This document shows positions 1 through 7,085 of a DNA stretch of 64,000 bases, piece after piece. Position numbers and translations under genes: made by a program. Origin of the DNA: Flavobacteriaceae bacterium PS02336 (GTDB lineage Bacteria > Bacteroidota > Bacteroidia > Flavobacteriales > Flavobacteriaceae); contig JASCOF010000001.1 of the NCBI GenBank assembly GCA_029960065.1, forward strand, positions 992,001-1,056,000. The letters are read 5' to 3'. The number at the start of each line of letters is the position of its first letter. The first letter of the stretch is position 1. The notes beneath the pieces were generated by a model. It saw only the letters and a list, made by a program, of their open reading frames with translations. It was not told the DNA's origin and made no database searches.

Positions 1-1
1 T

Positions 2-1123
2 GAAGAAATTTACGCTAAAGGGAAGAATGAAATTTTTACTACGAATAAAATCAGCGATGAATTTCCAGAAATAGCACAGGATTCTAATTTTGCAGGAATT
101 ATTTATCATTCTTTAGGAAACAACGATCATATCATTTGGTACAGACCAGAATCTATTACTGAAATTAATTGGGGTGGCGATCCTGAAAAAAGCATTATAA
201 AAGACAGTAACGGACTTCATCCGAGGAATTCTTTTAATATCTGGAAACAAATAGTTAAAAATCAAAGCAGTATTTGGAGGCAATATGAAATTAATGCGGC
301 TATTCAATACGCGCATACTTTACACAATCAGCTGATTTTGATTATGCTGAGTGAAGAAGAAGAAAAATACCGTAACCAAAGTGAGATTTTAAAAGAAACG
401 AATTCTGAACTCGAAAATATTAACTGGATCAGTACACATGATTTACAGGAACCGCTTCGTAAAATTCAGCTGATTACTTCGAAAATGCTTTCTGAATTGG
501 ATGTAATTTCAATTGAATCAATTTCTAATTCCTTACATCGGGTTTCTAAATCGGCAAACAGAATGAGTGGTTTGTTAGAAGATATTCTGAAATATACTCG
601 TATAAAAAATACAAGAGATAAATTGCAGGAAGTAGATTTAAATAAAATTTTAAAGTCTACTATAAAGGAAATGCACGAAAGTATTGCAGAAAGTACTGCT
701 GTAATTGAGCATGAAAACCTGCCAGAAGTTCACGCTATTGGTTTTTTAATGCGTCAGTTGTTTATTAATATCCTTCAGAATTCATTAAAATATGCTGCTG
801 CAGAAAGACAGCTGAAAATTAAAATAACCGCTTCTCAGGAACCTGTTTTAATGCATGACAGGTATAAAGTATATTGCCATTGGGTTCGTTTTTCGGACAA
901 CGGAATTGGTTTTGAACAAAAATACTCTGAATCAATTTTTAAAGTTTTTACCAGACTTCATACGCAAGAGCAATATACAGGTTCTGGTGTAGGTTTGGCT
1001 TTATGTAAAAAAATCATGCAGGCTGTTGGAGGAGATATCCGTGCAGAAGGAAAACCAAATGTAGGTACAGATATCATTATTTATTTTCCTTGTGATGCTG
1101 AAGACGCTCTTTCGCCAATTTAA
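2..1123 (+). CDS. Bacteriophytochrome-type sensor histidine kinase, 5' end missing
   Basis: The reading frame is open from the first bases of the window, so this is the C-terminal 373 residues of a larger protein. The first ~95 residues look like the end of a phytochrome PHY domain: WYRPE, then WGGDPEK, LHPR.SF..W and a final S.W...E, a series typical of bacteriophytochromes. A HisKA-type dimerisation helix follows with the phospho-acceptor His in THDLQEPLRKI, then an HATPase domain with an N box (NILQNSLKYA), DNGIGF and GSGVGLALCKKI. Known family role: a bilin-binding cytoplasmic red/far-red light sensor that autophosphorylates on His. The bilin-binding PAS/GAF part lies outside the window, so light sensing is inferred from the PHY remnant. 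An in-frame ATG at 338 would give only the kinase part; it is an internal Met. The stop at 1121-1123 is followed by a 14-bp inverted repeat. Confidence 0.88.
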   Translation, partial: EEIYAKGKNEIFTTNKISDEFPEIAQDSNFAGIIYHSLGNNDHIIWYRPESITEINWGGDPEKSIIKDSNGLHPRNSFNIWKQIVKNQSSIWRQYEINAAIQYAHTLHNQLILIMLSEEEEKYRNQSEILKETNSELENINWISTHDLQEPLRKIQLITSKMLSELDVISIESISNSLHRVSKSANRMSGLLEDILKYTRIKNTRDKLQEVDLNKILKSTIKEMHESIAESTAVIEHENLPEVHAIGFLMRQLFINILQNSLKYAAAERQLKIKITASQEPVLMHDRYKVYCHWVRFSDNGIGFEQKYSESIFKVFTRLHTQEQYTGSGVGLALCKKIMQAVGGDIRAEGKPNVGTDIIIYFPCDAEDALSPI

Positions 1124-1134
1124 ATAAAGATTTT

Positions 1135-1188
1135 TTCACGCAGATTTAGTTTAAAAATATCAGCTTAATCTGGCTAAATCTGCGTGAA
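1135..1188. terminator. Perfect 14-bp inverted repeat between convergent genes
   Basis: Arms 1135-1148 (ttcacgcagattta) and 1175-1188 (taaatctgcgtgaa) are exact reverse complements around a 26-base loop, with A/T runs outside. It lies between two convergent genes and could end both transcripts. The arm resembles the cgcagattt pieces at 38.86 kb and 44.43 kb, so it may also be a small dispersed palindrome. Confidence 0.6.
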
Positions 1189-1203
1189 ACTTTTTAAAAT
1201 TAT

Positions 1204-2091
1204 TCAGCTCTTTTTAGTCAAAACTTTGAGTTTAGCGCTTTTAAAATTGACTTCAGATATAATTGTTCCTGCAAAAATTAAGCTTCCGCCCAAAAGCAGA
1301 CGCCATGATAAATCTTCTCCAAGAATAAAAAACGCTCCAATTGCGCCAAATACAGGTTCAAACAAATAAATCACAGCTACACGTTCGGCAGATAAAAATC
1401 GCTGTGAAATGTTCGAAACCGTGTACATATAAGCCGTAGAAAATAAAGCGCAATAAACGACACCCATCCAAAAAGTATTATTTTGCGGTAACCAAACGGC
1501 TTTAGAATCTGTAATAGCTAGACAAAAAGTAAATAAAGCACAAAAAGCAAACATTGGAACGATTGAATACAAAAGGTTCTTAGAAGCCGAATGTTTTTCA
1601 ACCGCCATCAAATAAACTGCAAAAGCAAATGCGCCGGCAATTGTAAACAAATCTCCAATGTTTATGGTAAATTGATCTTGTATCGCGATAATAAATAAAC
1701 CCGTTAGCGCCGTCAAAGCAGCAATCCAGATTTTTAATGAGGCATTTGTTTTATAAATCCCCAGTTTTAATAACGGAATAATTATAACTGTCAATCCAGC
1801 AATAAAAGAGCATTGAGAAGCATCCGTATACTTAAGTCCAACAGTTTGAAGCTGAATTCCTAAAAACATCGGAACAGCTAAAATAAAGCCCGTTTTTATG
1901 GCGCCTAAATTGATTTCTCTAACATATTTCCAAAAAATAATGGAAAGCACAATGACAGCTAATAAGAATCTATAGAATAGAAAAATGTTTAGAGAATAAT
2001 CGCCAATCGCCATTTTGGTTACCGAATAAGAAATTCCCCAAAAAGCGGTTCCGATGATTAATAAGATTAGTAAAAGTTTTTGTTTTTCCAT
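1204..2091 (-). CDS. EamA/DMT-superfamily permease
   Basis: This 295-residue protein is almost entirely hydrophobic and fits ten transmembrane helices arranged as two EamA repeats. The N-terminal repeat has the family's GISYSVTKMAI and FYRFLLAV segments, and the C-terminal repeat has YLFEPVFGAIGAFFILGEDLSWRLL, matching the usual EPVF..G...LGE signature. The family exports or imports small metabolites across the inner membrane; the substrate cannot be read from sequence. Start is the ATG at 2091. It stands alone, convergent with the kinase gene and separated from the acetyltransferase gene upstream by a dispersed repeat. Confidence 0.85.
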   Translation of the reverse strand: MEKQKLLLILLIIGTAFWGISYSVTKMAIGDYSLNIFLFYRFLLAVIVLSIIFWKYVREINLGAIKTGFILAVPMFLGIQLQTVGLKYTDASQCSFIAGLTVIIIPLLKLGIYKTNASLKIWIAALTALTGLFIIAIQDQFTINIGDLFTIAGAFAFAVYLMAVEKHSASKNLLYSIVPMFAFCALFTFCLAITDSKAVWLPQNNTFWMGVVYCALFSTAYMYTVSNISQRFLSAERVAVIYLFEPVFGAIGAFFILGEDLSWRLLLGGSLIFAGTIISEVNFKSAKLKVLTKKS

Positions 2092-2147
2092 TTGAATTTA
2101 TGTGGCTTTTTATTTTTGTTATGATTTTAAAAAAATCTACCCAATCT

Positions 2148-2249
2148 TGTCATTTCGAGGAATGAGAAATCTTCGCAAGAAACTCCGCAATCAGAATCGA
2201 CAATCTTTGTAGAGCTACTTGCGGAGATCCTTCCTTCGTCAGGATGACA
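2148..2249. repeat. Dispersed palindromic element, tgtcatttcga family
   Basis: About 100 bases that begin tgtcatttcgagga and end aggatgaca, with the internal motifs gaaatcttcgcaag, caatctttgtagag and acttgcggagatcc. The ends are partial inverted repeats. Related copies lie at 29632-29760, 30624-30689 (truncated) and 44309-44409, with right-half copies at 44460-44649. All are intergenic. Confidence 0.75.
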
Positions 2250-2281
2250 AACTAGACGAAAAAAAACTTAGTTGTAATGTT

Positions 2282-2800
2282 TTACAAAACTTTTTTCATC
2301 AATAAATCGGTTTGTTCATCATCTCCCAATCTGAAAATATGAGTGTCAAATTGAACAAAACCATTTTTTGTATAAAAATTGACGGCTCTGAAATTCTTTT
2401 CCCAAACGCCAAGCCAGATATAGGTTGCGTTAAGCTTTTCAGCTGTTTCCAAAGCCTGTGCGTATAATGCCTGCGCAACTTTTTGACCATGAAATTCTTT
2501 GGCAACGTAAATGCGTTCTATTTCAAGTGCATTATTGGCTTGTTTTTCCGTTTGTGCATTTCCTGTATTTAGTTTTAAATAACCAATAACTTTATTATCA
2601 AGTTCGGCTAAATAAAAATGCGAATTAGGATTATTTAATTCTGCGGTCAATTTTTTGTCAGCAAAACTTTCTTCCAGATATTTCAGCATATTTTCTTCAC
2701 TGTTAACTGCTGCGAATGTCTCTGAAAAGGTTTGTCTTCCAATTAATTGAAGAGCGGTTAAATTTTTTACCGTTGCTTTTTTTATTTCTAACGAATTCAT
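2282..2800 (-). CDS. GNAT-family N-acetyltransferase
   Basis: 172 residues with a complete GNAT fold: an N-terminal strand-helix section, then IGYLKLNTG (beta4), LEIERIYVAKEFHGQKVAQALYAQAL (motif A, with a variant Q/R-x-x-G/A acetyl-CoA loop, FHGQKVA), and a C-terminal WLGVWEKNFRAVNFYTKNGFVQF (motif B, typical of RimI/SpeG-like members). It should transfer acetyl from acetyl-CoA to an amine in the cytoplasm; the acceptor is unknown. The start is ATG 2800. It is divergent from the LysR gene at 2862, with a 61-base shared spacer that carries a 14-bp palindrome, so the LysR protein may control it. Confidence 0.85.
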   Translation of the reverse strand: MNSLEIKKATVKNLTALQLIGRQTFSETFAAVNSEENMLKYLEESFADKKLTAELNNPNSHFYLAELDNKVIGYLKLNTGNAQTEKQANNALEIERIYVAKEFHGQKVAQALYAQALETAEKLNATYIWLGVWEKNFRAVNFYTKNGFVQFDTHIFRLGDDEQTDLLMKKVL

Positions 2801-2809
2801 TTCTTATTC

Positions 2810-2823
2810 TTTAATGCATTAAA
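2810..2823. promoter_or_regulatory. 14-bp perfect palindrome in a divergent LysR promoter
   Basis: tttaatgcattaaa is fully self-complementary and lies in the 61-base spacer between the acetyltransferase and LysR starts. LysR proteins often bind such imperfect or perfect dyads in divergent promoters. Operator function is an inference from position only. Confidence 0.35.
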
Positions 2824-2861
2824 TTATGTTTTTGTCTCTAATAAATGCGTAAATTGCATCA

Positions 2862-3725
2862 ATGGATTTACAGCAAATAAAATATTTTTTAGCCCTATCT
2901 CGTGAACTTCATTTCTGGAATACTGCTGGAAAAATGAATATCACACAATCTGCTTTGAGCCGCCAGATTCAGTCTCTCGAAAATCAGCTTGGTGTTCAGC
3001 TGTTTGAACGAAATAAACGCAATGTCAAACTTACTGCCGCAGGTCAGTTTCTTAAAGAAAAATGGGAAGTCGAAATGAATAAACTCGAATTTATTCATCA
3101 ATCCGCTCGCCAGATTCAGTTAGGTGAGAGCGGCACCATCACCATTGCGCATCCTGATTCTATTTCGGCTTCGCTGATGCCCGATATTTTATCCCGAATT
3201 TCCGATGCTTTTCCGAAACTTAAAATCAAATTGGTTCAGGTTTTATATGAAAATCAGCAGGAATACCTTCGAAATTATAAAATAGATCTGGCAATTACCA
3301 GAGATATTAATACAGCGAAAGACATTCATTCTGAAAAGATTCACACCGATCATCTTGCTATTGTTGTTCCTGAAAACCATCCGTACCGAACTCCTGAAGA
3401 TCTTACCAAAGAAACTCTTGCTTCTCAGAAATTTATATTGCCAACTAATGATGAAGGCAGCAGTTACAGTGATTTGATTCAGCGCCTGTTCAATTCTTTT
3501 GAGAATGCTCCAGAGGTCTATCTTCATTCTGAATTTGGATCAGCTATTATTGCTTTGGTTCGAAAAGGACTCGGAATTGCAATTCTGCCCGATTCTTATG
3601 TCTTTCATGAAATTTCAGGTATCCGATTTATAAAACTGCCGTTAGAAACCGACTTGTATATCAATTGGAGAACCGAAGATCATAATCCAGTTTTAGCGAA
3701 TGTTTTAAAGCTGATTACTCCTTAA
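2862..3725 (+). CDS. LysR-family transcriptional regulator
   Basis: 287 residues. The first ~60 residues are a standard LysR winged HTH (MDLQQIKYFLALSRELHFWNTA, ITQSALSRQIQSLENQLGVQLFER), followed by a linker helix and a periplasmic-binding-like effector domain starting at about residue 92 (GTITIAHPDSISASLMPDIL). The usual family signature GLGIAILPDSY is present near the C terminus. Ligand and targets are unknown. It is divergent from the GNAT gene and its stop lies four bases from the convergent acetyltransferase stop at 3730. Start ATG 2862 gives the normal LysR N terminus. Confidence 0.9.
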   Translation: MDLQQIKYFLALSRELHFWNTAGKMNITQSALSRQIQSLENQLGVQLFERNKRNVKLTAAGQFLKEKWEVEMNKLEFIHQSARQIQLGESGTITIAHPDSISASLMPDILSRISDAFPKLKIKLVQVLYENQQEYLRNYKIDLAITRDINTAKDIHSEKIHTDHLAIVVPENHPYRTPEDLTKETLASQKFILPTNDEGSSYSDLIQRLFNSFENAPEVYLHSEFGSAIIALVRKGLGIAILPDSYVFHEISGIRFIKLPLETDLYINWRTEDHNPVLANVLKLITP

Positions 3726-3729
3726 TTTT

Positions 3730-4176
3730 TTAATTTCGAAGCATTTGAATATGCGGAATTCCGTCTTCATCGTACACTTCGCCTTGTTCGATAAATCCTA
3801 AAGACTGATAGAATTTGGATAAATGATATTGCGCACTAATCCGAATCGGAGCTTTTCCCAGTTTTTCCTCACAGCCCATAATAGAAGCTTCCATTAGTTT
3901 AACTCCTAAACCAAGTCCGCGATGTGTTTTTGCGATAACGACTCTTCCAATTGAAATTTCATTGTATGAAATACCAGCAGGAACTAAACGCGTACATCCA
4001 GCCAATTCATTATCAGCATAATATAATAAGTGATAGCTTTTCTGGTCTTTATTATCCAGATCAAGATAAGGACAGTTTTGTTCGACTACAAAAACATCGC
4101 TTCTCAAACGAAGCATATTATACAATTCGTGATTGGTTAATTCATCAAAAGATTTAATGGTATGGCTGAATGTCAT
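3730..4176 (-). CDS. ElaA-like GNAT acetyltransferase
   Basis: 148 residues from the ATG at 4176. The sequence matches the ElaA group: ELYNMLRLRSDVFVVEQNCPY.DLD..D near the N terminus, AGCTRLVP, then ISIGRVVIAKTHRGLGLGVKLM (acetyl-CoA loop RGLGLG) and ISAQYHLSKFYQSLGF. A cytoplasmic acetyl-CoA-dependent N-acetyltransferase of unknown substrate. The frame stays open upstream to a TTG at 4206, but that TTG sits inside a good -7 promoter motif (TATCTTTG), so the ATG 30 bases further in is the better start. The gene is convergent with the LysR gene. Confidence 0.85.
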   Translation of the reverse strand: MTFSHTIKSFDELTNHELYNMLRLRSDVFVVEQNCPYLDLDNKDQKSYHLLYYADNELAGCTRLVPAGISYNEISIGRVVIAKTHRGLGLGVKLMEASIMGCEEKLGKAPIRISAQYHLSKFYQSLGFIEQGEVYDEDGIPHIQMLRN

Positions 4177-4203
4177 TTTTAATTTTTTGGCTTTAATTTT
4201 TGA

Positions 4204-4211
4204 CAAAGATA
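4204..4211 (-). promoter_or_regulatory. -7 promoter motif TATCTTTG
   Basis: On the minus strand TATCTTTG matches the flavobacterial -7 consensus TAnnTTTG and lies 27 bases upstream of the ElaA-like ATG at 4176. No clear TTG -33 box was seen at the expected distance. Confidence 0.5.
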
Positions 4212-4288
4212 AAAGAGAGAATAATGATTAAAAATGCTATTTTTTTATCATGTGATGCTGAAAACGCATTAGTGTGTAAATAGAAAAG

Positions 4289-4468
4289 CTTTGTCAAAGT
4301 TTTAAACTTTGACAAAGTTCTGCGTACAGTTATTAGGAATGACAAGATTGCGTGAATATTCTATGCGTTAGAAACTAGTTTCTTTCAATTCTCTTTTCCA
4401 GAAAAAATCAATGTTTCGCTGTGTTTAAAAACAAAAAAACTTTGTCAAAGTTCGAAACTTTGACAAAG
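4289..4468. repeat. Two copies of the ctttgtcaaagtt palindrome
   Basis: Copies at 4289-4317 and 4440-4468 are each 29 bases: ctttgtcaaag, a seven-base centre, then ctttgacaaag. The first is a 14+1+14 perfect dyad. Other full copies are at 21304-21332 and 28408-28436 and a right-half copy at 22583-22597. The 122 bases between the two copies hold no recognisable gene. Together with a gene-free 4207-4492 they form a repeat-rich spacer. Confidence 0.8.
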
Positions 4469-4492
4469 TTGAGGATAATCGTAAATTTATTT

Positions 4493-4819
4493 TTAATGAG
4501 AAACCGCTTTTAAACCGACAATAGAACCCACCAAAGTGCATAAAAAGAACAACCTCCAAAATGCAGCGGGTTCTTTAAAAACAAAAATACCGACCAAAAC
4601 GGTTCCCACGGCACCAATTCCTGTCCAAACGGCATATGCAGTTCCTAAAGGAAGTGTTTCGGTAGCTTTCATTAATAAAAGCATACTTACGGTTAATGAA
4701 ATAACGAAACCAATATACCAATAATACATTTCTGTTCCTGTAGTTGTTTTTGCTTTTCCAAGACATGAGGCGAAAGCCACTTCAAATAAGCCGGCGATGA
4801 TTAAAATAATCCAGTTCAT
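4493..4819 (-). CDS. SMR-family small multidrug/guanidinium exporter (Gdx/SugE-like)
   Basis: 108 residues with four predicted transmembrane helices, the usual SMR size. The essential membrane glutamate is E13 in LIIAGLFEVAFASCL, and the conserved GTAYAVWTGIGAVGT segment spans residues 59-73. That segment is closer to the SugE/Gdx guanidinium-exporter branch than to EmrE, although the branch call is tentative. The protein works as an antiparallel dimer that exchanges protons for cationic substrate. Start is ATG 4819. No guanidine riboswitch could be recognised upstream. It stands alone on the minus strand next to the Crp/Fnr gene. Confidence 0.85.
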   Translation of the reverse strand: MNWIILIIAGLFEVAFASCLGKAKTTTGTEMYYWYIGFVISLTVSMLLLMKATETLPLGTAYAVWTGIGAVGTVLVGIFVFKEPAAFWRLFFLCTLVGSIVGLKAVSH

Positions 4820-4891
4820 ATATTTAAATTTTGTGGTGCAAAGTTCTTTTATGGAAATCAGAAAAAATTTAACAAATGTTAAAAAATGAAA

Positions 4892-5452
4892 TTATTTTAA
4901 TTCGGCACGTATTCTGCTCAGACTCACCTGCGTTATGCCAAGATAAGAGGCAATATGTCCTAACTGTACTCTCTGCAATAGTTCCGGATGATCTTTCATA
5001 AGTTCAAGGTAACGTTCTGATGCGTTTTTAAATTGTCTTGAAATCAATCTTTCTTCCGTTTTAATTAATTCTTTTTCTGCAAATTTTCGTCCCCAGTTGG
5101 CAATATGAACGTCTTGTTCGAATAGTTTTTTCAGATTTTCTGTTTTCAGTTCATACAATTCGCAGTCTTCCAAAAGTTCGATGGTTTCATATCCAGGTTC
5201 TTCTTCGACATAACTTTTCATGGAGAGAACCGTTTCGCCTTCTTTCCCAAACCAAAAAGTCACTTCGTTATCGCGATCCACGAAGGCTCGGACTAATCCT
5301 TTTTTAATAAAATAAATATTAGATTCTACTTTATTCGCTTTAAATAGAATATGCCCTTTCGGGAAATTAATTTCGCTGCTGTTGTTTTGCAGAGCGAGTT
5401 TAGACTGCTCCGGAAGTTTATATATATGGTCAAGAATAGTGGAAATATCCAT
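4892..5452 (-). CDS. Crp/Fnr-family transcriptional regulator
   Basis: 186 residues from ATG 5452. Residues ~1-115 form a cyclic-nucleotide-binding-like beta barrel (FPKGHILFKANKVESNIYFIKKGLVRAFV, TFWFGKEGETVLS), and the C terminus carries a winged HTH (LGHIASYLGITQVSLSRIRAE). The N-terminal domain lacks the full PRAAT cAMP-binding motif and has no Cys cluster, so neither cAMP nor an Fe-S cluster is suggested. Members of this kind are common next to efflux genes in Bacteroidetes, and here it lies just beyond the terminator of the RND operon on the same strand; a link is possible but not shown. A TTG at 5500 would extend the frame but belongs to the promoter. Confidence 0.87.
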   Translation of the reverse strand: MDISTILDHIYKLPEQSKLALQNNSSEINFPKGHILFKANKVESNIYFIKKGLVRAFVDRDNEVTFWFGKEGETVLSMKSYVEEEPGYETIELLEDCELYELKTENLKKLFEQDVHIANWGRKFAEKELIKTEERLISRQFKNASERYLELMKDHPELLQRVQLGHIASYLGITQVSLSRIRAELK

Positions 5453-5475
5453 CTTTGATATTTTAAAATTTAGAA

Positions 5476-5500
5476 TAAAGATAAGGCTTGTCTCTGCCAA
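5476..5500 (-). promoter_or_regulatory. Probable promoter of the Crp/Fnr gene
   Basis: On the minus strand a TTG (5500-5498) is followed 14 bases later by TATCTTTA (5483-5476), close to the TAnnTTTG -7 motif; spacing is shorter than the usual 17-23. The motif is 24 bases upstream of ATG 5452, which supports that start. Confidence 0.4.
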
Positions 5501-5512
5501 CAGAAAATTTAG

Positions 5513-5548
5513 CCCAAAAAAAATCCCATCCGCCGAAACAAATGGGAT
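5513..5548 (-). terminator. Rho-independent terminator of the first RND operon
   Basis: On the minus strand ATCCCAT (5548-5542) and ATGGGAT (5529-5523) pair around a 12-base loop and are followed by a T-rich run. It lies about 60 bases after the outer-membrane factor stop. Confidence 0.75.
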
Positions 5549-5609
5549 ATAAAAATTGCATTCCTGATGAGCTAAATGAAAGAGGCAATTTTTTGACCAA
5601 TATATAAAC

Positions 5610-7082
5610 CTAATTAATTCCGCCTCCTAAAGCCTTGTATAACAAAACTTGTGAGTTTGCATTTTTGAGTTGAATATCAACAAAATCAAGTTCTGCCTGC
5701 AGTTTGTTTTTCTGTGCATTAATGATTTCTAAATAATTAGCATAACCGCTCAAATACAAATCATTTGAAACATTTACAGCAATCTCTAAATGATCAATTT
5801 CTTTTGTTTTATATTTCAAAACATCTTCAAAAGCTTCATTTCTATGCAGTAAAGCGCTCAATTCGTTAAAAGCAGTGGTAACCGCATTTTGATATTGAAG
5901 AAAAGAGATTTCCTGTCTTCTGTTCGAAACATAAAATTCTTGTTTGATCTGTCCTTTGTTAAAAACAGGAGCTGTTAAGCCACCAAGAATCTGCCACGCA
6001 AAAGAACCCGCATCAAAAATAGTGTTGAAAGAAAACGAATTGAAACCTGCATAACCACCCAGATTTACGGTAGGGAAGAAAGCAGCGCGAGCAGATTTAG
6101 CATCGGCATTACTGGCTAATAATTCGAAATAAGCTTCAGAAACATCCGGTCTTTTATGAATAATCGAATCGACACTTATTTTCTGATTTAAAACATCTAA
6201 ATGACCCGCCAAGAAATCACTGCTTCGAGTAATTTTACCGCCGTATTCCCCCAAAAGTGTCAATAAAGCTTTTTCGGTCTGATCAATGCTTAATTTAAGT
6301 TCCGAAGCTTGGGCATGAATATTATTATTTTGTGCATTAAACTGCTGTACAGCTAATTCAGTAGCTTTTCCAACCGATCTTTGAGCTGACACAATATCTA
6401 AAGCTCTTTCCTGAGTCTTAAGATTATTGTCATAAATCGCGGCTTGTTTGTCTAGTGCAATCAGTTTGAAATACAATTCGGCAATATCACCTAAAAGCCT
6501 TGTCTGCAAAAGCCTCATTCCTTGCTGAGAAGCAAAGAAACGTTGCTGCGCCGCTTTTTTACGATTGCTGAGTTTTCCCCAGATATCAGCTTCCCAAGAA
6601 ACTTTGCCACCTAAAAATAGGTTAGGGGTCACATCTTCATTGATTCTTTGTTTATCGGTAATATTCTGCGAAAAGTTGGTATCAAAATTTCCAACACCGT
6701 CCATTGTATATTTTCCGTAATGAGTTCCCGAAGCATCAACCGCAAGATCTAAAGAAGGAAGAAGTGCCATTTTTGCAACTTTTAAATGCGAATTGGCAAT
6801 CAAAATTCTTTCCTGCATGATTAAATAATCAGGATTTTGAGCAACGGCCTTTTGCAATAATTGTTCTAGTTTCGGATCTTTAAAATAAGTTTCCGTTTTC
6901 AGCGGAATAAATGGTTTTGAAGTATCAGAAGTTCGCTTTGCATCAAATTGTTCAGGAAGTTTTGCTGCAGTCAGTTTATCACTTACTTTAGGCGCAGAAC
7001 ATGCCGTTAAAAGCAGTATGCCTGTTAGAACTAAAATACGGTTCTGATTCAAAATTTTATATGGATTTAATATCTCTTTCAT
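5610..7082 (-). CDS. RND efflux outer-membrane factor (NodT/OprM type)
   Basis: 490 residues. A lipoprotein signal peptide ends at the lipobox LLTACSAPK (Cys about residue 28). The body is a TolC-like duplicated OEP domain with family landmarks PSLDLAVDASG, SWEADIWGKLSNRKKAA, RPDVSEAYFELLASNADAKSARAAFFPTVNL and the closing LYKALGGG. It is an outer-membrane trimer that forms the exit duct of a tripartite pump. It is the last gene of the MFP-RND-OMF operon, with its ATG (7082) only three bases after the RND stop, which suggests coupled translation. Substrate unknown. Confidence 0.93.
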   Translation of the reverse strand: MKEILNPYKILNQNRILVLTGILLLTACSAPKVSDKLTAAKLPEQFDAKRTSDTSKPFIPLKTETYFKDPKLEQLLQKAVAQNPDYLIMQERILIANSHLKVAKMALLPSLDLAVDASGTHYGKYTMDGVGNFDTNFSQNITDKQRINEDVTPNLFLGGKVSWEADIWGKLSNRKKAAQQRFFASQQGMRLLQTRLLGDIAELYFKLIALDKQAAIYDNNLKTQERALDIVSAQRSVGKATELAVQQFNAQNNNIHAQASELKLSIDQTEKALLTLLGEYGGKITRSSDFLAGHLDVLNQKISVDSIIHKRPDVSEAYFELLASNADAKSARAAFFPTVNLGGYAGFNSFSFNTIFDAGSFAWQILGGLTAPVFNKGQIKQEFYVSNRRQEISFLQYQNAVTTAFNELSALLHRNEAFEDVLKYKTKEIDHLEIAVNVSNDLYLSGYANYLEIINAQKNKLQAELDFVDIQLKNANSQVLLYKALGGGIN

Positions 7083-7085
7083 TGT